DNA of 8,933 nucleotides from the NCBI GenBank assembly GCA_024277475.1, contig JAJRVC010000004.1, forward strand, positions 1-8,933. The letters are read 5' to 3'. The notes beneath the pieces were generated by a model. It saw nothing but the letters and a program-made list of their open reading frames with translations. It had not been told where the DNA came from and did not search any database. Position 1 is the first letter of the stretch. Each line of letters opens with the position of its first letter. The stretch is from Deltaproteobacteria bacterium (GTDB taxonomy: Bacteria > Desulfobacterota > Desulfobacteria > Desulfobacterales > JAFDCJ01). Of the stretch, positions 1-8,916 are shown piece after piece. Made by a program: the position numbers and the translations under genes.

Positions 1-1
1 C

Positions 2-418
2 TTGCTGGCACGAGCAAAGATGGTTCCAGCAGACTTTGGAGTTCACGGTAAAAGTTTTACCTATAGCTTTTACCGTTTAGGGGCAATATCCGACTGGAAG
101 GCAATGAAGGTTCATTACAAAGGCCGAAAATACTGTCAGGGATGCCACGAGGAAAAGTACAAGGCGATCATGGCCTCCCCGCATAAGATAATCCAATGTG
201 AAAATTGTCACGGCCCCGCTGTCGATCATCCAGATAATCCGGAAACTCTGCCCATAGATACCAGCCGCGGCCTTTGTCTGCGCTGTCACACCGGTCTCCC
301 CTACAACTTGAGTAACCGGGCTGATCTGCCAGCCATTAATCCCGGCACCCATAACCCAGGTAAGGACTGCGTCAACTGCCATAACCCGCACAACCCCACT
401 TTGGAGGACATGAAATGA
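2..418 (+). CDS. Multihaem c-type cytochrome, C-terminal part (5' truncated by window edge)
   Basis: The visible 138 codons carry four CXXCH haem-binding sites at residues 45-49, 66-70, 92-96 and 123-127 (CQGCH, CENCH, CLRCH, CVNCH). Histidines 61, 76 and 117 lie between them and could be distal ligands, so at least four c-type haems are expected. The reading frame is open to the first bases of the window and no signal peptide is visible. The gene therefore very probably starts upstream, and the TTG at position 2 is not taken as a real start. The protein should be periplasmic or membrane-anchored and pass electrons to or from the next two gene products. Its stop codon overlaps the start of the iron-sulfur gene (ATGA at 415-418), which indicates translational coupling. 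It is not DsrJ-like, because DsrJ has three haems, and it is far smaller than the 16-haem HmcA. The cytochrome call is firm; the exact complex is not known. Confidence 0.9.
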   Translation: MLARAKMVPADFGVHGKSFTYSFYRLGAISDWKAMKVHYKGRKYCQGCHEEKYKAIMASPHKIIQCENCHGPAVDHPDNPETLPIDTSRGLCLRCHTGLPYNLSNRADLPAINPGTHNPGKDCVNCHNPHNPTLEDMK

Positions 419-1185
419 GTTGCAGCCGAAGAAAATTTCTAAAAAATGCCTTCACCGGCAGTATCGCGGCCAGCCTGCCCTTAACTGCCTTTAAGCTTTT
501 GAACCCGGCAGAGGTTCACGCCTCCATTGGTGATGCCAAGGTACGCTGGGCCTTTCTCGTTGATGTCCAGAAATGTGTGGGTTGCGGCTTCTGTGTTAAG
601 GCCTGCAAATTGGAAAATGACATCCCCTATGACCTGCCGGTGACCAGAACCTGGGTCGAACGCTATGTAATAACCAAAGACGGCAAGGAACATATTGACA
701 GCCCCATGGGCGGCAGAGACGGCTATACCTCTCCGGTAGTTGAGGGTGATAATGTTAAACCGGATGATATCAGCAAGGCCTTCTTTTTACCCAAGCTCTG
801 CAATCAATGCGAGAACCCGCCCTGTGTTCAGGTCTGCCCGGTGGGTGCCTCCTTCCAGACCAACGACGGCGTGGTATTAATTGACCGCACCTGGTGCATC
901 GGCTGCGGCTATTGCATCATGGCCTGCCCTTACGGGGCCAGATTTTTTCACCCCAAATACAAGGTGGCGGATAAATGTACCTTTTGCTATCACCGCATCT
1001 CCAAGGGTATGAAAACGGCCTGCGTTGAAGCCTGCCCTTTCGGAGCCCGGCAGATTGGCAACCTGAAGGATCCCAATGACCCAATCACCAAAATAATTAC
1101 CACGGAGAGGGTCTCTATCCTTAAAGATGAATATGGCACTAAGCCACAGGTCTATTACATCGGCCTGGATATGAGTGTGAGGTAA
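415..1185 (+). CDS. Tat-exported 4x[4Fe-4S] ferredoxin-like subunit (HmcB/DsrO/PsrB/NrfC type)
   Basis: This 256-residue electron-transfer subunit starts with a twin-arginine signal (SRRKFLK, residues 4-10) followed by a hydrophobic stretch, so it is probably exported folded to the periplasmic face. Sixteen cysteines form four binding motifs: C54/57/60/64, C129/132/137/141, C161/164/167/171 and C188/191/203/207. This is the classic arrangement for four [4Fe-4S] clusters in HmcB, DsrO, PsrB, NrfC and DmsB relatives. ATG 415 is preceded by GGAGG at 403-407, 7 nt away, and overlaps the cytochrome stop. The next gene, an NrfD-like membrane protein, begins 4 nt after the stop. From family knowledge, the subunit relays electrons between the quinone site of the NrfD protein and a redox partner, here presumably the upstream cytochrome. 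No molybdopterin subunit lies in the window, so the terminal partner is unknown. Confidence 0.92.
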   Translation: MSCSRRKFLKNAFTGSIAASLPLTAFKLLNPAEVHASIGDAKVRWAFLVDVQKCVGCGFCVKACKLENDIPYDLPVTRTWVERYVITKDGKEHIDSPMGGRDGYTSPVVEGDNVKPDDISKAFFLPKLCNQCENPPCVQVCPVGASFQTNDGVVLIDRTWCIGCGYCIMACPYGARFFHPKYKVADKCTFCYHRISKGMKTACVEACPFGARQIGNLKDPNDPITKIITTERVSILKDEYGTKPQVYYIGLDMSVR

Positions 1186-1189
1186 AAAT

Positions 1190-2440
1190 ATGACGCCACA
1201 ATTATTTGTAGATGGTTTGAGTTGGACCACCAAAAGCGGCTTTGTCTATCCCAACGAGTTCATTTACTGGAGCATCCAGATTGTCCTCTATCCATACATG
1301 ACCGGGCTGGTAGCCGGAGCCTTTGTCCTGTCTTCACTTTATCACGTCTTCGGCCAGAAAGATTTACGCACTATTGCCCGCTTCTCGCTGGTATTCTCAT
1401 TGGCCTTACTGCCGGTGGCCATGATGCCGCTTCTTTTTCACCTTCAACAGCCGTTCCGGGGTATAGAGGTTATGTTCACCCCGCATTTTACCTCGGCAAT
1501 TGCCGCCTTCGGCATTGTCTTTTCCGCCTACGCGATCATCGTTTTAACTGAAATCTGGTTTGTCTACCGCCAGTATTTTGTGGAACAGGCTATGGCCCGT
1601 AAGGGTAAACCGGGTTTTGGCAACGGGGTAATGAGAATTATCTATAATATTCTCACCCTGGGGGCCTACAGCCTGGAATCTGGTGCCATCGCGATTGATA
1701 AAAAGGCGGTAAAAATCATGGCCGCCATTGGTATCCCGGTGGCCTGCTTTCTGCATGGTTATGCCGGCTTCATCTTTGGTTCGGTAAAGGCCAATGCCCT
1801 GTGGATGTCACCGCTCATGCCGGTAATCTTCATCGTCAGCGCCGTGGTCTCCGGTATTGCCCTTTGTATGTTAACCTATATCATTATTATGGAGTGGAAG
1901 AAATTCCGAGCTACCCTGGCCCGAGGCCGGGGTGATGAGACCATCAAGCAGTTGGGCGGTGTTGAAATGGATGTCATGATCAAGACGAAACGCTATCTTT
2001 TAGCCTTTCTGGTTGCGGCCATCTCCCTGGAATTCTTAGACATGATCTTTCGAGGCTACACCGCCATGAAATCATGGGATATTCTCCGGGCTATCATGTT
2101 TCAGGAAGACTTTATCAAAATATTCGTTATGCAGTATTTCTTTGGTAATTTTATTCCGCTTGTCTTACTGCTCTTACCCCGCCCCACCATCAAGAGGTTA
2201 ATCGTCTCCCTAAGTCTGATTCTCTTTGGAGTCTTCATGATGCGGTGGAATGTCGTCATCGGCGGTCAGGCCTTCTCGCTCTCCTTTAATGGCTTTATGC
2301 ATTACCATATGCCATTCTGGCCCACCAGTCTGGAGACCTACAAAGAAGGATTTTTCGGGGCTATAACCGTAGGAGTAACCCCATTCGTTCTCTTCTGGCT
2401 GCTCAACAAAGTAGTACCAGCCATTGAGGAAAAAAGTTAA
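1190..2440 (+). CDS. NrfD/PsrC-family integral membrane quinone-interacting subunit
   Basis: This 416-residue polytopic protein has about nine or ten hydrophobic segments, for example near residues 30-53, 62-84, 100-122, 172-196, 205-235, 268-290, 305-330 and 388-408. A charged cytoplasmic-type loop lies around residues 236-266. The late motif MRWNVVIGGQ and the overall size resemble the ten-helix NrfD relatives (HmcC, DsrP, ActC) more than the shorter eight-helix PsrC and NrfD proteins. Such proteins bind menaquinone or ubiquinone in the membrane and exchange electrons with the iron-sulfur subunit encoded just upstream. A GAGG at 1179-1182 lies 7 nt before ATG 1190, and the gene is the last of its operon because a strong terminator follows within 30 nt. 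The cytochrome / Fe-S / NrfD order recalls Hmc-like and Geobacter Cbc-like quinone:cytochrome oxidoreductases; the direction of electron flow cannot be read from the sequence. Confidence 0.9.
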   Translation: MTPQLFVDGLSWTTKSGFVYPNEFIYWSIQIVLYPYMTGLVAGAFVLSSLYHVFGQKDLRTIARFSLVFSLALLPVAMMPLLFHLQQPFRGIEVMFTPHFTSAIAAFGIVFSAYAIIVLTEIWFVYRQYFVEQAMARKGKPGFGNGVMRIIYNILTLGAYSLESGAIAIDKKAVKIMAAIGIPVACFLHGYAGFIFGSVKANALWMSPLMPVIFIVSAVVSGIALCMLTYIIIMEWKKFRATLARGRGDETIKQLGGVEMDVMIKTKRYLLAFLVAAISLEFLDMIFRGYTAMKSWDILRAIMFQEDFIKIFVMQYFFGNFIPLVLLLLPRPTIKRLIVSLSLILFGVFMMRWNVVIGGQAFSLSFNGFMHYHMPFWPTSLETYKEGFFGAITVGVTPFVLFWLLNKVVPAIEEKS

Positions 2441-2467
2441 TAATCATAAACACTTAGCTGTATGCTG

Positions 2468-2509
2468 AAAAAGGGGGCCGGGGAATTTATTTCCCGGCCC
2501 CCTTTTTTT
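2468..2509 (+). terminator. Strong rho-independent terminator of the respiratory operon
   Basis: A perfect 15-bp inverted repeat pairs AAAAAGGGGGCCGGG (2468-2482) with CCCGGCCCCCTTTTT (2493-2507), leaving a 10-nt A/T-rich loop and a run of seven T. It begins 28 nt after the NrfD-like stop codon. Because the A-tract mirrors the T-tract, it could also stop transcription coming from the right on the minus strand. Confidence 0.95.
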
Positions 2510-2657
2510 ATCCTGGAGCACATCCAGAGTCTACGCTTTCCTGAATAGTTCTGATTACGAGTTAATGGTACCTTGCAATCCCCGCCAAAGTACGAATTCA
2601 GGTAATAATATTTGTGGGGGATATTTTTTAGGAGCAGATATTTAATTTGGAATTTGT

Positions 2658-2686
2658 TTGACATAAACCTGCCAAAAATATAGCCT
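2658..2686 (+). promoter_or_regulatory. Possible sigma70-type promoter upstream of the cas operon
   Basis: A perfect -35 box TTGACA (2658-2663) is followed by two weak -10 candidates: TAGCCT at 2681-2686 with 17-bp spacing, or TATAGC at 2679-2684 with 15-bp spacing. The surrounding DNA is A/T rich. If used, transcription would start near 2693, giving a structured leader of about 375 nt before cas3 that includes the hairpins at 2703-2754 and the whole mobile element. The stretch between the terminator and this site (2510-2657) shows no gene, RNA gene or convincing repeat. Confidence 0.3.
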
Positions 2687-2702
2687 TAATAGCATGACCT
2701 GC

Positions 2703-2754
2703 GGAAGGCGGAGTTATACCGCCTCCTTCGACAGCTTTAAAGGCAAGGAGGCGG
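2703..2754 (+). promoter_or_regulatory. Two mutually exclusive hairpins in the cas3 upstream region
   Basis: The segment CCGCCTCCTT (2719-2728) is perfectly complementary over 10 bp to AAGGAGGCGG (2745-2754), with a 16-nt loop. The same segment can instead pair with GGAAGGCGG (2703-2711) across a 7-nt loop, with a 6-bp core (AGGCGG with CCGCCT). The two structures cannot coexist. That is the geometry of an attenuator or switch, but no T-tract follows the second hairpin, so it is not a standard terminator. A decayed palindromic repeat is an equally good explanation. Confidence 0.35.
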
Positions 2755-2800
2755 CGCTGGCCGTACTCCGAGTGAAATTAAGGAATAAAACGGTAGAAAC

Positions 2801-3002
2801 GAAAGCGCTCAACAAACCACATTCTTGACTTTATAACCTCTCGAAATGTAGCGGTACGACTAAGATCGTATGCGAGCGTTTCAGGGACGCCCTGCTGTGC
2901 GCATTTAAGTCCCCCGATAATACCCCTGTATATTGAGGTCTCGCAGGCTCGCTTACCTGGGGGGCTTAAATGCATGCAGCAGGGTGTTCATGGAGCGCTT
3001 AC
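2801..3002. mobile_element. IS66-like miniature inverted-repeat element (MITE), about 202 bp
   Basis: The left end GAAAGCGCTCAACAAAC (2801-2817) and the reverse complement of the right end, GTAAGCGCTCCATGAAC (3002-2986), match at 13 of 17 positions, including ten-base core AAGCGCTC plus flanks. Perfect 8-bp copies of GTAGAAAC abut both ends (2793-2800 and 3003-3010). From family knowledge, IS66-family elements have ends beginning GTAA, often GTAAGCG, and duplicate 8 bp of target. The right end fits exactly and the left end differs at the second base. There is no transposase, and no convincing reading frame of any kind, so this would be a non-autonomous derivative. Its interior contains a long inverted repeat (2890-2984). 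It ends 66 bp before the cas3 start and may affect cas transcription or leader structure. Confidence 0.6.
2890..2984. repeat. Imperfect 26-nt inverted repeat inside the MITE
   Basis: Positions 2890-2915 and 2959-2984 are inverted copies matching at 22 of 26 bases: CCCTGCTG, then GCATTTAAG, then a C-run, against the complement. They are separated by 43 nt. Transcribed, they would form a long hairpin. The beginning of the left arm (CCCTG, 2890-2894) can alternatively pair with CAGGG at 2882-2886 in a small local hairpin. Confidence 0.6.
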
Positions 3003-3068
3003 GTAGAAACATCTTATGTCCAGCAAGAGACATGCGTATGTGCAAGTTCGATTGGGAATAAAATCTAA

Positions 3069-5264
3069 ATGACAGTGACAAAAATGAAAGCGCAATTTTA
3101 CGCCCACAGCCTGGAAGGAGTGCCGCCGGAAAAGTGGCAGAAACTGGAAGAACATTTGAAGAATGTGGCTGAAATGGCGGCGGAGTTCGCCCGGCCGTTT
3201 GGCGGAGAAGATTGGGCAAGATTAGCCGGGAACAACCATGATCTCGGCAAAGGAACCAGGCCCTGGCAAGCATATTTGCGAAAAGTCAACCAGATAATCG
3301 ATGAATTTACCGCCTTTTATGACGGTCATCCCAATCATGCCGCAGCAGGAGCGCAGTTTCTTTTCAATAACTCCAGACAGGCAGGAAAACTCCTTGCCTA
3401 TATCATCGCCGGCCATCATGGAGGACTGCCCAACTGGAGCGATTCACAAAGAGCGGCTTTGCAAGAAAGGCTTGAATCTTCCTCACCTGAAATTGATTTT
3501 CCCCATGCGCCGCCGGATTTCCCGACGGAGTTGCCTTTTGCCAGGGATCAGAAACGTGCTGGCTTTCAGATGCAGTTTTTTGTGCGGATACTTTTTTCCT
3601 GCCTGGTGGACGCCGATTATCTCGACACTGAATCTTTCATGGATAAAGGCCGGGCGGATTGGCGTTCAAAATATCCTGAAATAGATGAACTTTATGAGCG
3701 GTTCTGGAAAAATTTTAACGCCATGCGCGAGCAGGCTGATCCTGATTTGAATGTAAATATTCGACGGGAGCAGGTACTTGCTGATTGTCTGCAAGTGGCT
3801 GACAAAGCTGCGGGAATTTTTTCGCTAACCGTTCCAACCGGCGGCGGCAAGACTCTATCCTCCCTGGCATTTGCCTTGAAGCATGCGATAAAACACGGCA
3901 AAAGGCGGATCATCTATGTAATCCCCTTCACCAGTATTATTGAACAGAACGCCTCGATTTTCCGTGACATGCTTGGAGATGACGCAGTTCTTGAGCATCA
4001 TTGTAATTTTATTGCCGATGCGGCGGACTGGAAAACCAGACTGGCGGCCGAGAACTGGGATGCACCGATCATCGTGACGACCAATGTCCAGTTTTTTAAT
4101 TCTTTTTACAGCAATAAAACGTCCAAGTGCCGAAAATTGCACAATGTAGCCGACAGCATTGTCATTTTTGATGAGGTACAGGCAATACCAGTTGAAAGGC
4201 TTGCTCCATGTCTCGAGGTTATAAAGGAGTTGTCCGAAAATTACGGCGTCACTTCGGTATTATGTACGGCCACTCAGCCGGCCATTGAATTCTCGGAACA
4301 ATTCCCGGCTGGATTGAAGATTGATCAAGAGATCATCAGTGATGTTCCCGCGCTTTTTGTCGGGTTAAAGCGGACTGAAGAGGTCTATACCGGCACCTTC
4401 AGCGAACAGGAGATTGCGGAAAAGCTTTTTGAGAATGAGCAGGTGTTGTGTATTGTCAATACTCGGCAGCAGGCCCTGGACATATTTGATGCCCTGCCTG
4501 AATCAGATGAAAATATTCATCTGAGCGCCTTGATGTATCCAGCTCACCGAACTGAAAAACTCAATGAGGTGAGGCGCAGATTGTCGCCCAATAACAGGCT
4601 ACCATGCCGGGTGGTAAGTACCCAGTTGATTGAAGCCGGGGTTGATGTTGACTTCCCTTCAGTATTTCGGGCGGTTGCCGGCATCGACTCCATTGCCCAG
4701 GCCGCCGGGCGTTGCAACCGGAATGGCAGGAGCATTACACCCGGCAAGGTCTCGGTATTCGATTTCCGGGAAGATGGTGGCTGCTCATTTTTTCGCCAGG
4801 CCGCCCAATCGGCAGAGAAATTGTTTGAACCGTTTGCGGGAAGATTAACCGAACCTGAATGCGTCAGGGCGTATTTCGCCGATTTTTTCTGGAAAAATAC
4901 ACAACGGATGGACAAAGACGGTATCATCAACGATTACTGCCTTCCGGCGTACCGGGGCGATATTCAGTTTCGCAAGATTGCCGAATTCAGGATGATTGAA
5001 TCGGCAACTATACCGGTGATTGTCGCCTTGAATTATGATGCCATAGCGTTAATAACCGCCCTTGAACACGCCGAGCACAAAGGGGGAATTCTTCGAAAAC
5101 TCCAGAAGTACAGTGTTCAGGTTTATCCTTATCAGCTGGAGGAAATCAGAGCGTGGCTGGAAAATCCCTGTCCCGGGATATGGGTTCTTCGTTCAAAGGA
5201 ACTCTATTCCAACGATACCGGGTTGAAGTGCAAGGCCCCGCAGGGGGAGGCCTTTTTCGGATAA
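3069..5264 (+). CDS. cas3: Type I-C Cas3: HD nuclease fused to SF2 helicase
   Basis: Cas3 is recruited by the target-bound Cascade complex, nicks the displaced strand and degrades DNA while translocating. The N-terminal HD domain shows H29, the H57-D58 pair (HDLGK), H87/H90, H116-H117 (GHHGG) and D181, all typical metal ligands. The helicase part shows Walker A at 255-262 (VPTGGGKT, K261), Walker B as DEVQ at 368-371, motif III CTATQP at 399-404, and motif VI QAAGRCNR at 544-551. DEXQ in place of DEXH is common in this branch. At 731 residues it is full length and looks intact. It is the first gene of the cas operon, 45 nt before cas5. ATG 3069 is the upstream choice; ATG 3084 is also possible. 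Neither has a good ribosome-binding site, with only a weak GGGAATA at 3054-3060. Confidence 0.96.
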   Translation: MTVTKMKAQFYAHSLEGVPPEKWQKLEEHLKNVAEMAAEFARPFGGEDWARLAGNNHDLGKGTRPWQAYLRKVNQIIDEFTAFYDGHPNHAAAGAQFLFNNSRQAGKLLAYIIAGHHGGLPNWSDSQRAALQERLESSSPEIDFPHAPPDFPTELPFARDQKRAGFQMQFFVRILFSCLVDADYLDTESFMDKGRADWRSKYPEIDELYERFWKNFNAMREQADPDLNVNIRREQVLADCLQVADKAAGIFSLTVPTGGGKTLSSLAFALKHAIKHGKRRIIYVIPFTSIIEQNASIFRDMLGDDAVLEHHCNFIADAADWKTRLAAENWDAPIIVTTNVQFFNSFYSNKTSKCRKLHNVADSIVIFDEVQAIPVERLAPCLEVIKELSENYGVTSVLCTATQPAIEFSEQFPAGLKIDQEIISDVPALFVGLKRTEEVYTGTFSEQEIAEKLFENEQVLCIVNTRQQALDIFDALPESDENIHLSALMYPAHRTEKLNEVRRRLSPNNRLPCRVVSTQLIEAGVDVDFPSVFRAVAGIDSIAQAAGRCNRNGRSITPGKVSVFDFREDGGCSFFRQAAQSAEKLFEPFAGRLTEPECVRAYFADFFWKNTQRMDKDGIINDYCLPAYRGDIQFRKIAEFRMIESATIPVIVALNYDAIALITALEHAEHKGGILRKLQKYSVQVYPYQLEEIRAWLENPCPGIWVLRSKELYSNDTGLKCKAPQGEAFFG

Positions 5265-5291
5265 GAAAATGAATGAGTTTAAATCCCATAG

Positions 5292-7643
<2,352 letters not shown>

Positions 7644-7651
<8 letters not shown>

Positions 7652-8501
7652 GTCAATCAATAACCGTTACGAATTTATCCTGTTATTTGATGTGAAAAAC
7701 GGTAACCCGAACGGCGATCCGGACGGCGGTAACATGCCCCGTATTGATCCGGAGACCGGGCACGGCATTACCACGGATGTCTGTTTGAAACGCAAGGTCA
7801 GGAACTACGTCGAGCTTGTCAAAGAAGATCAAAGTCCATACAATATTTACGTTAAGGAAAAGGGGATTCTTACAGAACGCAGGCAGCCAGCCTATGAGTC
7901 TGTGGCGGATGAAAACGACAAATCAAAAAAAATCAGCAAGGCCCGGGCCTGGATGTGTAAAAACTTCTTCGATGTCAGAACCTTTGGGGCAGTGATGTCA
8001 GTTAAGGAAAACAACTGCGGGCAGGTTCGCGGGCCTGTACAGTTTGCCTTTGCCCGGAGTATTGACCCTGTAGTCCCGCTTGAGGCCAGTATTACCAGAA
8101 TGGCGGTTGAAACCAGAAAAGAGGCAGATGCCCAGTCCGGGGATAATCGTACCATGGGGAGGAAGACCTATATCCCCTATGGCCTCTACCGTGTCCACGG
8201 TTTTATTTCTGCGCCGCTGGCCAAACAGACCGGGTTCTCCAAAGACGATCTGGAGCTTTTCTGGAACGCCTTGATGAACATGTTCGACCACGACCGTTCA
8301 GCGGCCAGAGGTGAGATGGCAGCCCAGAAGCTGATTGTTTTCAAACATGATAATGAGCTGGGCAGTGCCCCGGCCAACAAACTTTTTGACCTTGTACAGA
8401 TTGAGAAGAACTGTGGCGATGCCCCGCCCCGTTCTTTTGCAGATTATACAGTAACAATCGGTGAAAAACTCAACGGCGTTGAAACAATCGAGAAACTCTA
8501 G
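7644..8501 (+). CDS. cas7: Cas7c (Csd2), type I-C Cascade backbone subunit
   Basis: Several copies of Cas7 polymerise along the crRNA spacer and form the Cascade backbone. The 285-residue product carries Csd2/Cas7 hallmarks: [19 protein letters not shown] at residues 15-33, [16 protein letters not shown] next, then [31 protein letters not shown] and [14 protein letters not shown]. The frame is open further upstream to about 7500, but ATG 7644 is chosen. It is where homology begins, it has AAGGAG at 7629-7634, 9 nt ahead, and the upstream codons are merely cas8c read in another frame. The start lies 8 nt inside the cas8c end, suggesting coupled translation. This is the last cas gene on the strand: the usual cas4-cas1-cas2 do not follow within the window. 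Confidence 0.96.
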
Positions 8502-8515
8502 TGGGGAGAAAGCTC

Positions 8516-8566
8516 TAAAAACGGTTCCAGGAGCCGGGAAATTCTGCTGCCCCGGCCGTTTCCCGG
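8516..8566. terminator. Hairpin region between convergent cas7 and the higBA remnant, possible terminator
   Basis: GCCGGG (8533-8538) pairs with CCCGGC (8551-8556) around a 12-nt loop, and AAACGG (8519-8524) can pair with CCGTTT (8556-8561) outside it. CCGGGAAA/TTTCCCGG (8534-8541 with 8559-8566) is a competing 8-bp stem. Read on the minus strand the outer stem ends in five T (8521-8517), giving a weak intrinsic terminator for the higA side. On the plus strand no T-tract follows, so termination of the cas transcript here is doubtful. Confidence 0.4.
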
Positions 8567-8581
8567 AGTTTATCCAGAGCC

Positions 8582-8770
8582 TCAGGCGGCTTTTGGATTG
8601 AGGGCCTTCACTTCTTTTTCCAGGCGCTTTCCCAGGGTCATTTTTGCGTTCTCGGTGTCATAGTGGGACTGGATGCCGGTCCACAGTTCCACAGAGATGC
8701 CAAAGTAACGGGCCAGCCGGTACTGGCTGATTCCCATAGGCCGCAGGAATTCCTCAAGAAGAATTTCGCT
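8582..8770 (-). pseudogene. higA: HigA-type antitoxin remnant with internal deletion
   Basis: Read leftward from 8770 this frame gives SEILLEEFLRPMGISQYRLA, then directly RYFGISVELW and on through TGIQSHYDTENAKMTLGKRLEKEV to a stop at 8584-8582. Both halves match the HigA/XRE antitoxin pattern in order. However, about 29 residues that normally lie between them, containing the recognition helix (the RRINEIVHGKR region) and ending TALRLA, are missing. The junction falls at the codons CGG CTG GCC (8719-8711), which would be present at both edges of the missing block, so deletion between short direct repeats is the likely cause. The N-terminus and start codon are also missing, because the upstream edge is fused out of frame to the HigB remnant. 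A short ATG-initiated frame (MGISQYRLARYFG...) remains, but it lacks a complete helix-turn-helix and should not bind DNA. Confidence 0.8.
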
Positions 8771-8772
8771 TG

Positions 8773-8916
8773 AATACGCAGATCGTTGAGGGTGGCCGCA
8801 TGATGCAGTAGAATAAGTTTCCGTTCCGCGATACGCTGGATGTCCTTGGGCAGCTTTTTGGAAAAACTGCCCAAGAAAATTTTTTCTGCTTCTTTGCAGG
8901 CAAAGGATTTTATCCT
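8773..8916 (-). pseudogene. higB: HigB-type (RelE-like) toxin remnant, N-terminal half only
   Basis: Read leftward, the frame gives IKSFACKEAEKIF, then FSKKLPKDIQRIAERKLI and LLHHAATLNDLRI. This is the first half (about 48 residues) of the HigB mRNA-interferase family, whose members usually begin MIKSF and run to about 92 residues. After LRI the expected PPGNRLE...QYSIRINDQWRICF part, which holds the catalytic and ribosome-facing residues, is absent. The DNA passes out of frame into HigA sequence instead. At the place of the initiator the codon is AGG (8916-8914), so the start appears mutated from ATG; a TTG at 8874 is open but unlikely to matter. Toxin-first order is the rule for higBA. It should make no active toxin. 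Confidence 0.78.

Larger units (their letters stand above)
2793..3010. repeat. 8-bp direct repeat GTAGAAAC flanking the MITE (target-site duplication)
   Basis: GTAGAAAC occurs at 2793-2800 and again at 3003-3010, exactly adjoining the two inverted-repeat ends of the 202-bp element. A perfect 8-bp match placed precisely at both element borders is unlikely by chance and is what an 8-bp target-site duplication would look like. Confidence 0.65.

Noticed and set aside
2..2440. Assignment of the first three genes as dsrJ-dsrO-dsrP
   Set aside because: The order fits, but the cytochrome has at least four CXXCH sites with a different layout from the three-haem DsrJ, and dsrM/dsrK are not visible.
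2578..2630. ATCCCC...GGGGAT followed by a T-run, as a second terminator
   Set aside because: The stem is only 6 bp around a 33-nt A/T-rich loop; too weak to call, and the strong terminator lies just upstream.
2437..2664. 75-codon minus-strand frame between the respiratory operon and cas genes
   Set aside because: It runs through the perfect terminator hairpin at 2468-2509 and has low-complexity composition.
2825..2853. TTGACT within the MITE as a cas promoter -35 box
   Set aside because: No acceptable -10 hexamer occurs 16-18 bp downstream.
2778..2975. 65-codon minus-strand frame across the MITE
   Set aside because: It spans the left border and direct repeat of the element, contains one arm of its internal inverted repeat and matches no family I recognise; it is more likely a chance frame in structured DNA.
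2441..3068. CRISPR array or leader upstream of cas3
   Set aside because: No repeated unit of 25-40 bases at regular spacing is present; the repeated pieces found are inverted arms and the 8-bp target duplication of the MITE.
3301..3684. 127-codon plus-strand frame inside cas3
   Set aside because: It overlaps conserved HD-domain codons in another frame, has no ribosome-binding site and no family resemblance.
4544..4930. 128-codon minus-strand frame inside cas3
   Set aside because: It is wholly antisense to the conserved helicase motifs of an intact cas3, with no recognisable protein pattern.
8638..8874. A 78-codon minus-strand frame from TTG 8874 as an intact small gene
   Set aside because: Its first part is HigB sequence entered after the normal start, and its second part is HigA DNA read in the wrong frame; it is a by-product of the fusion of two broken genes.
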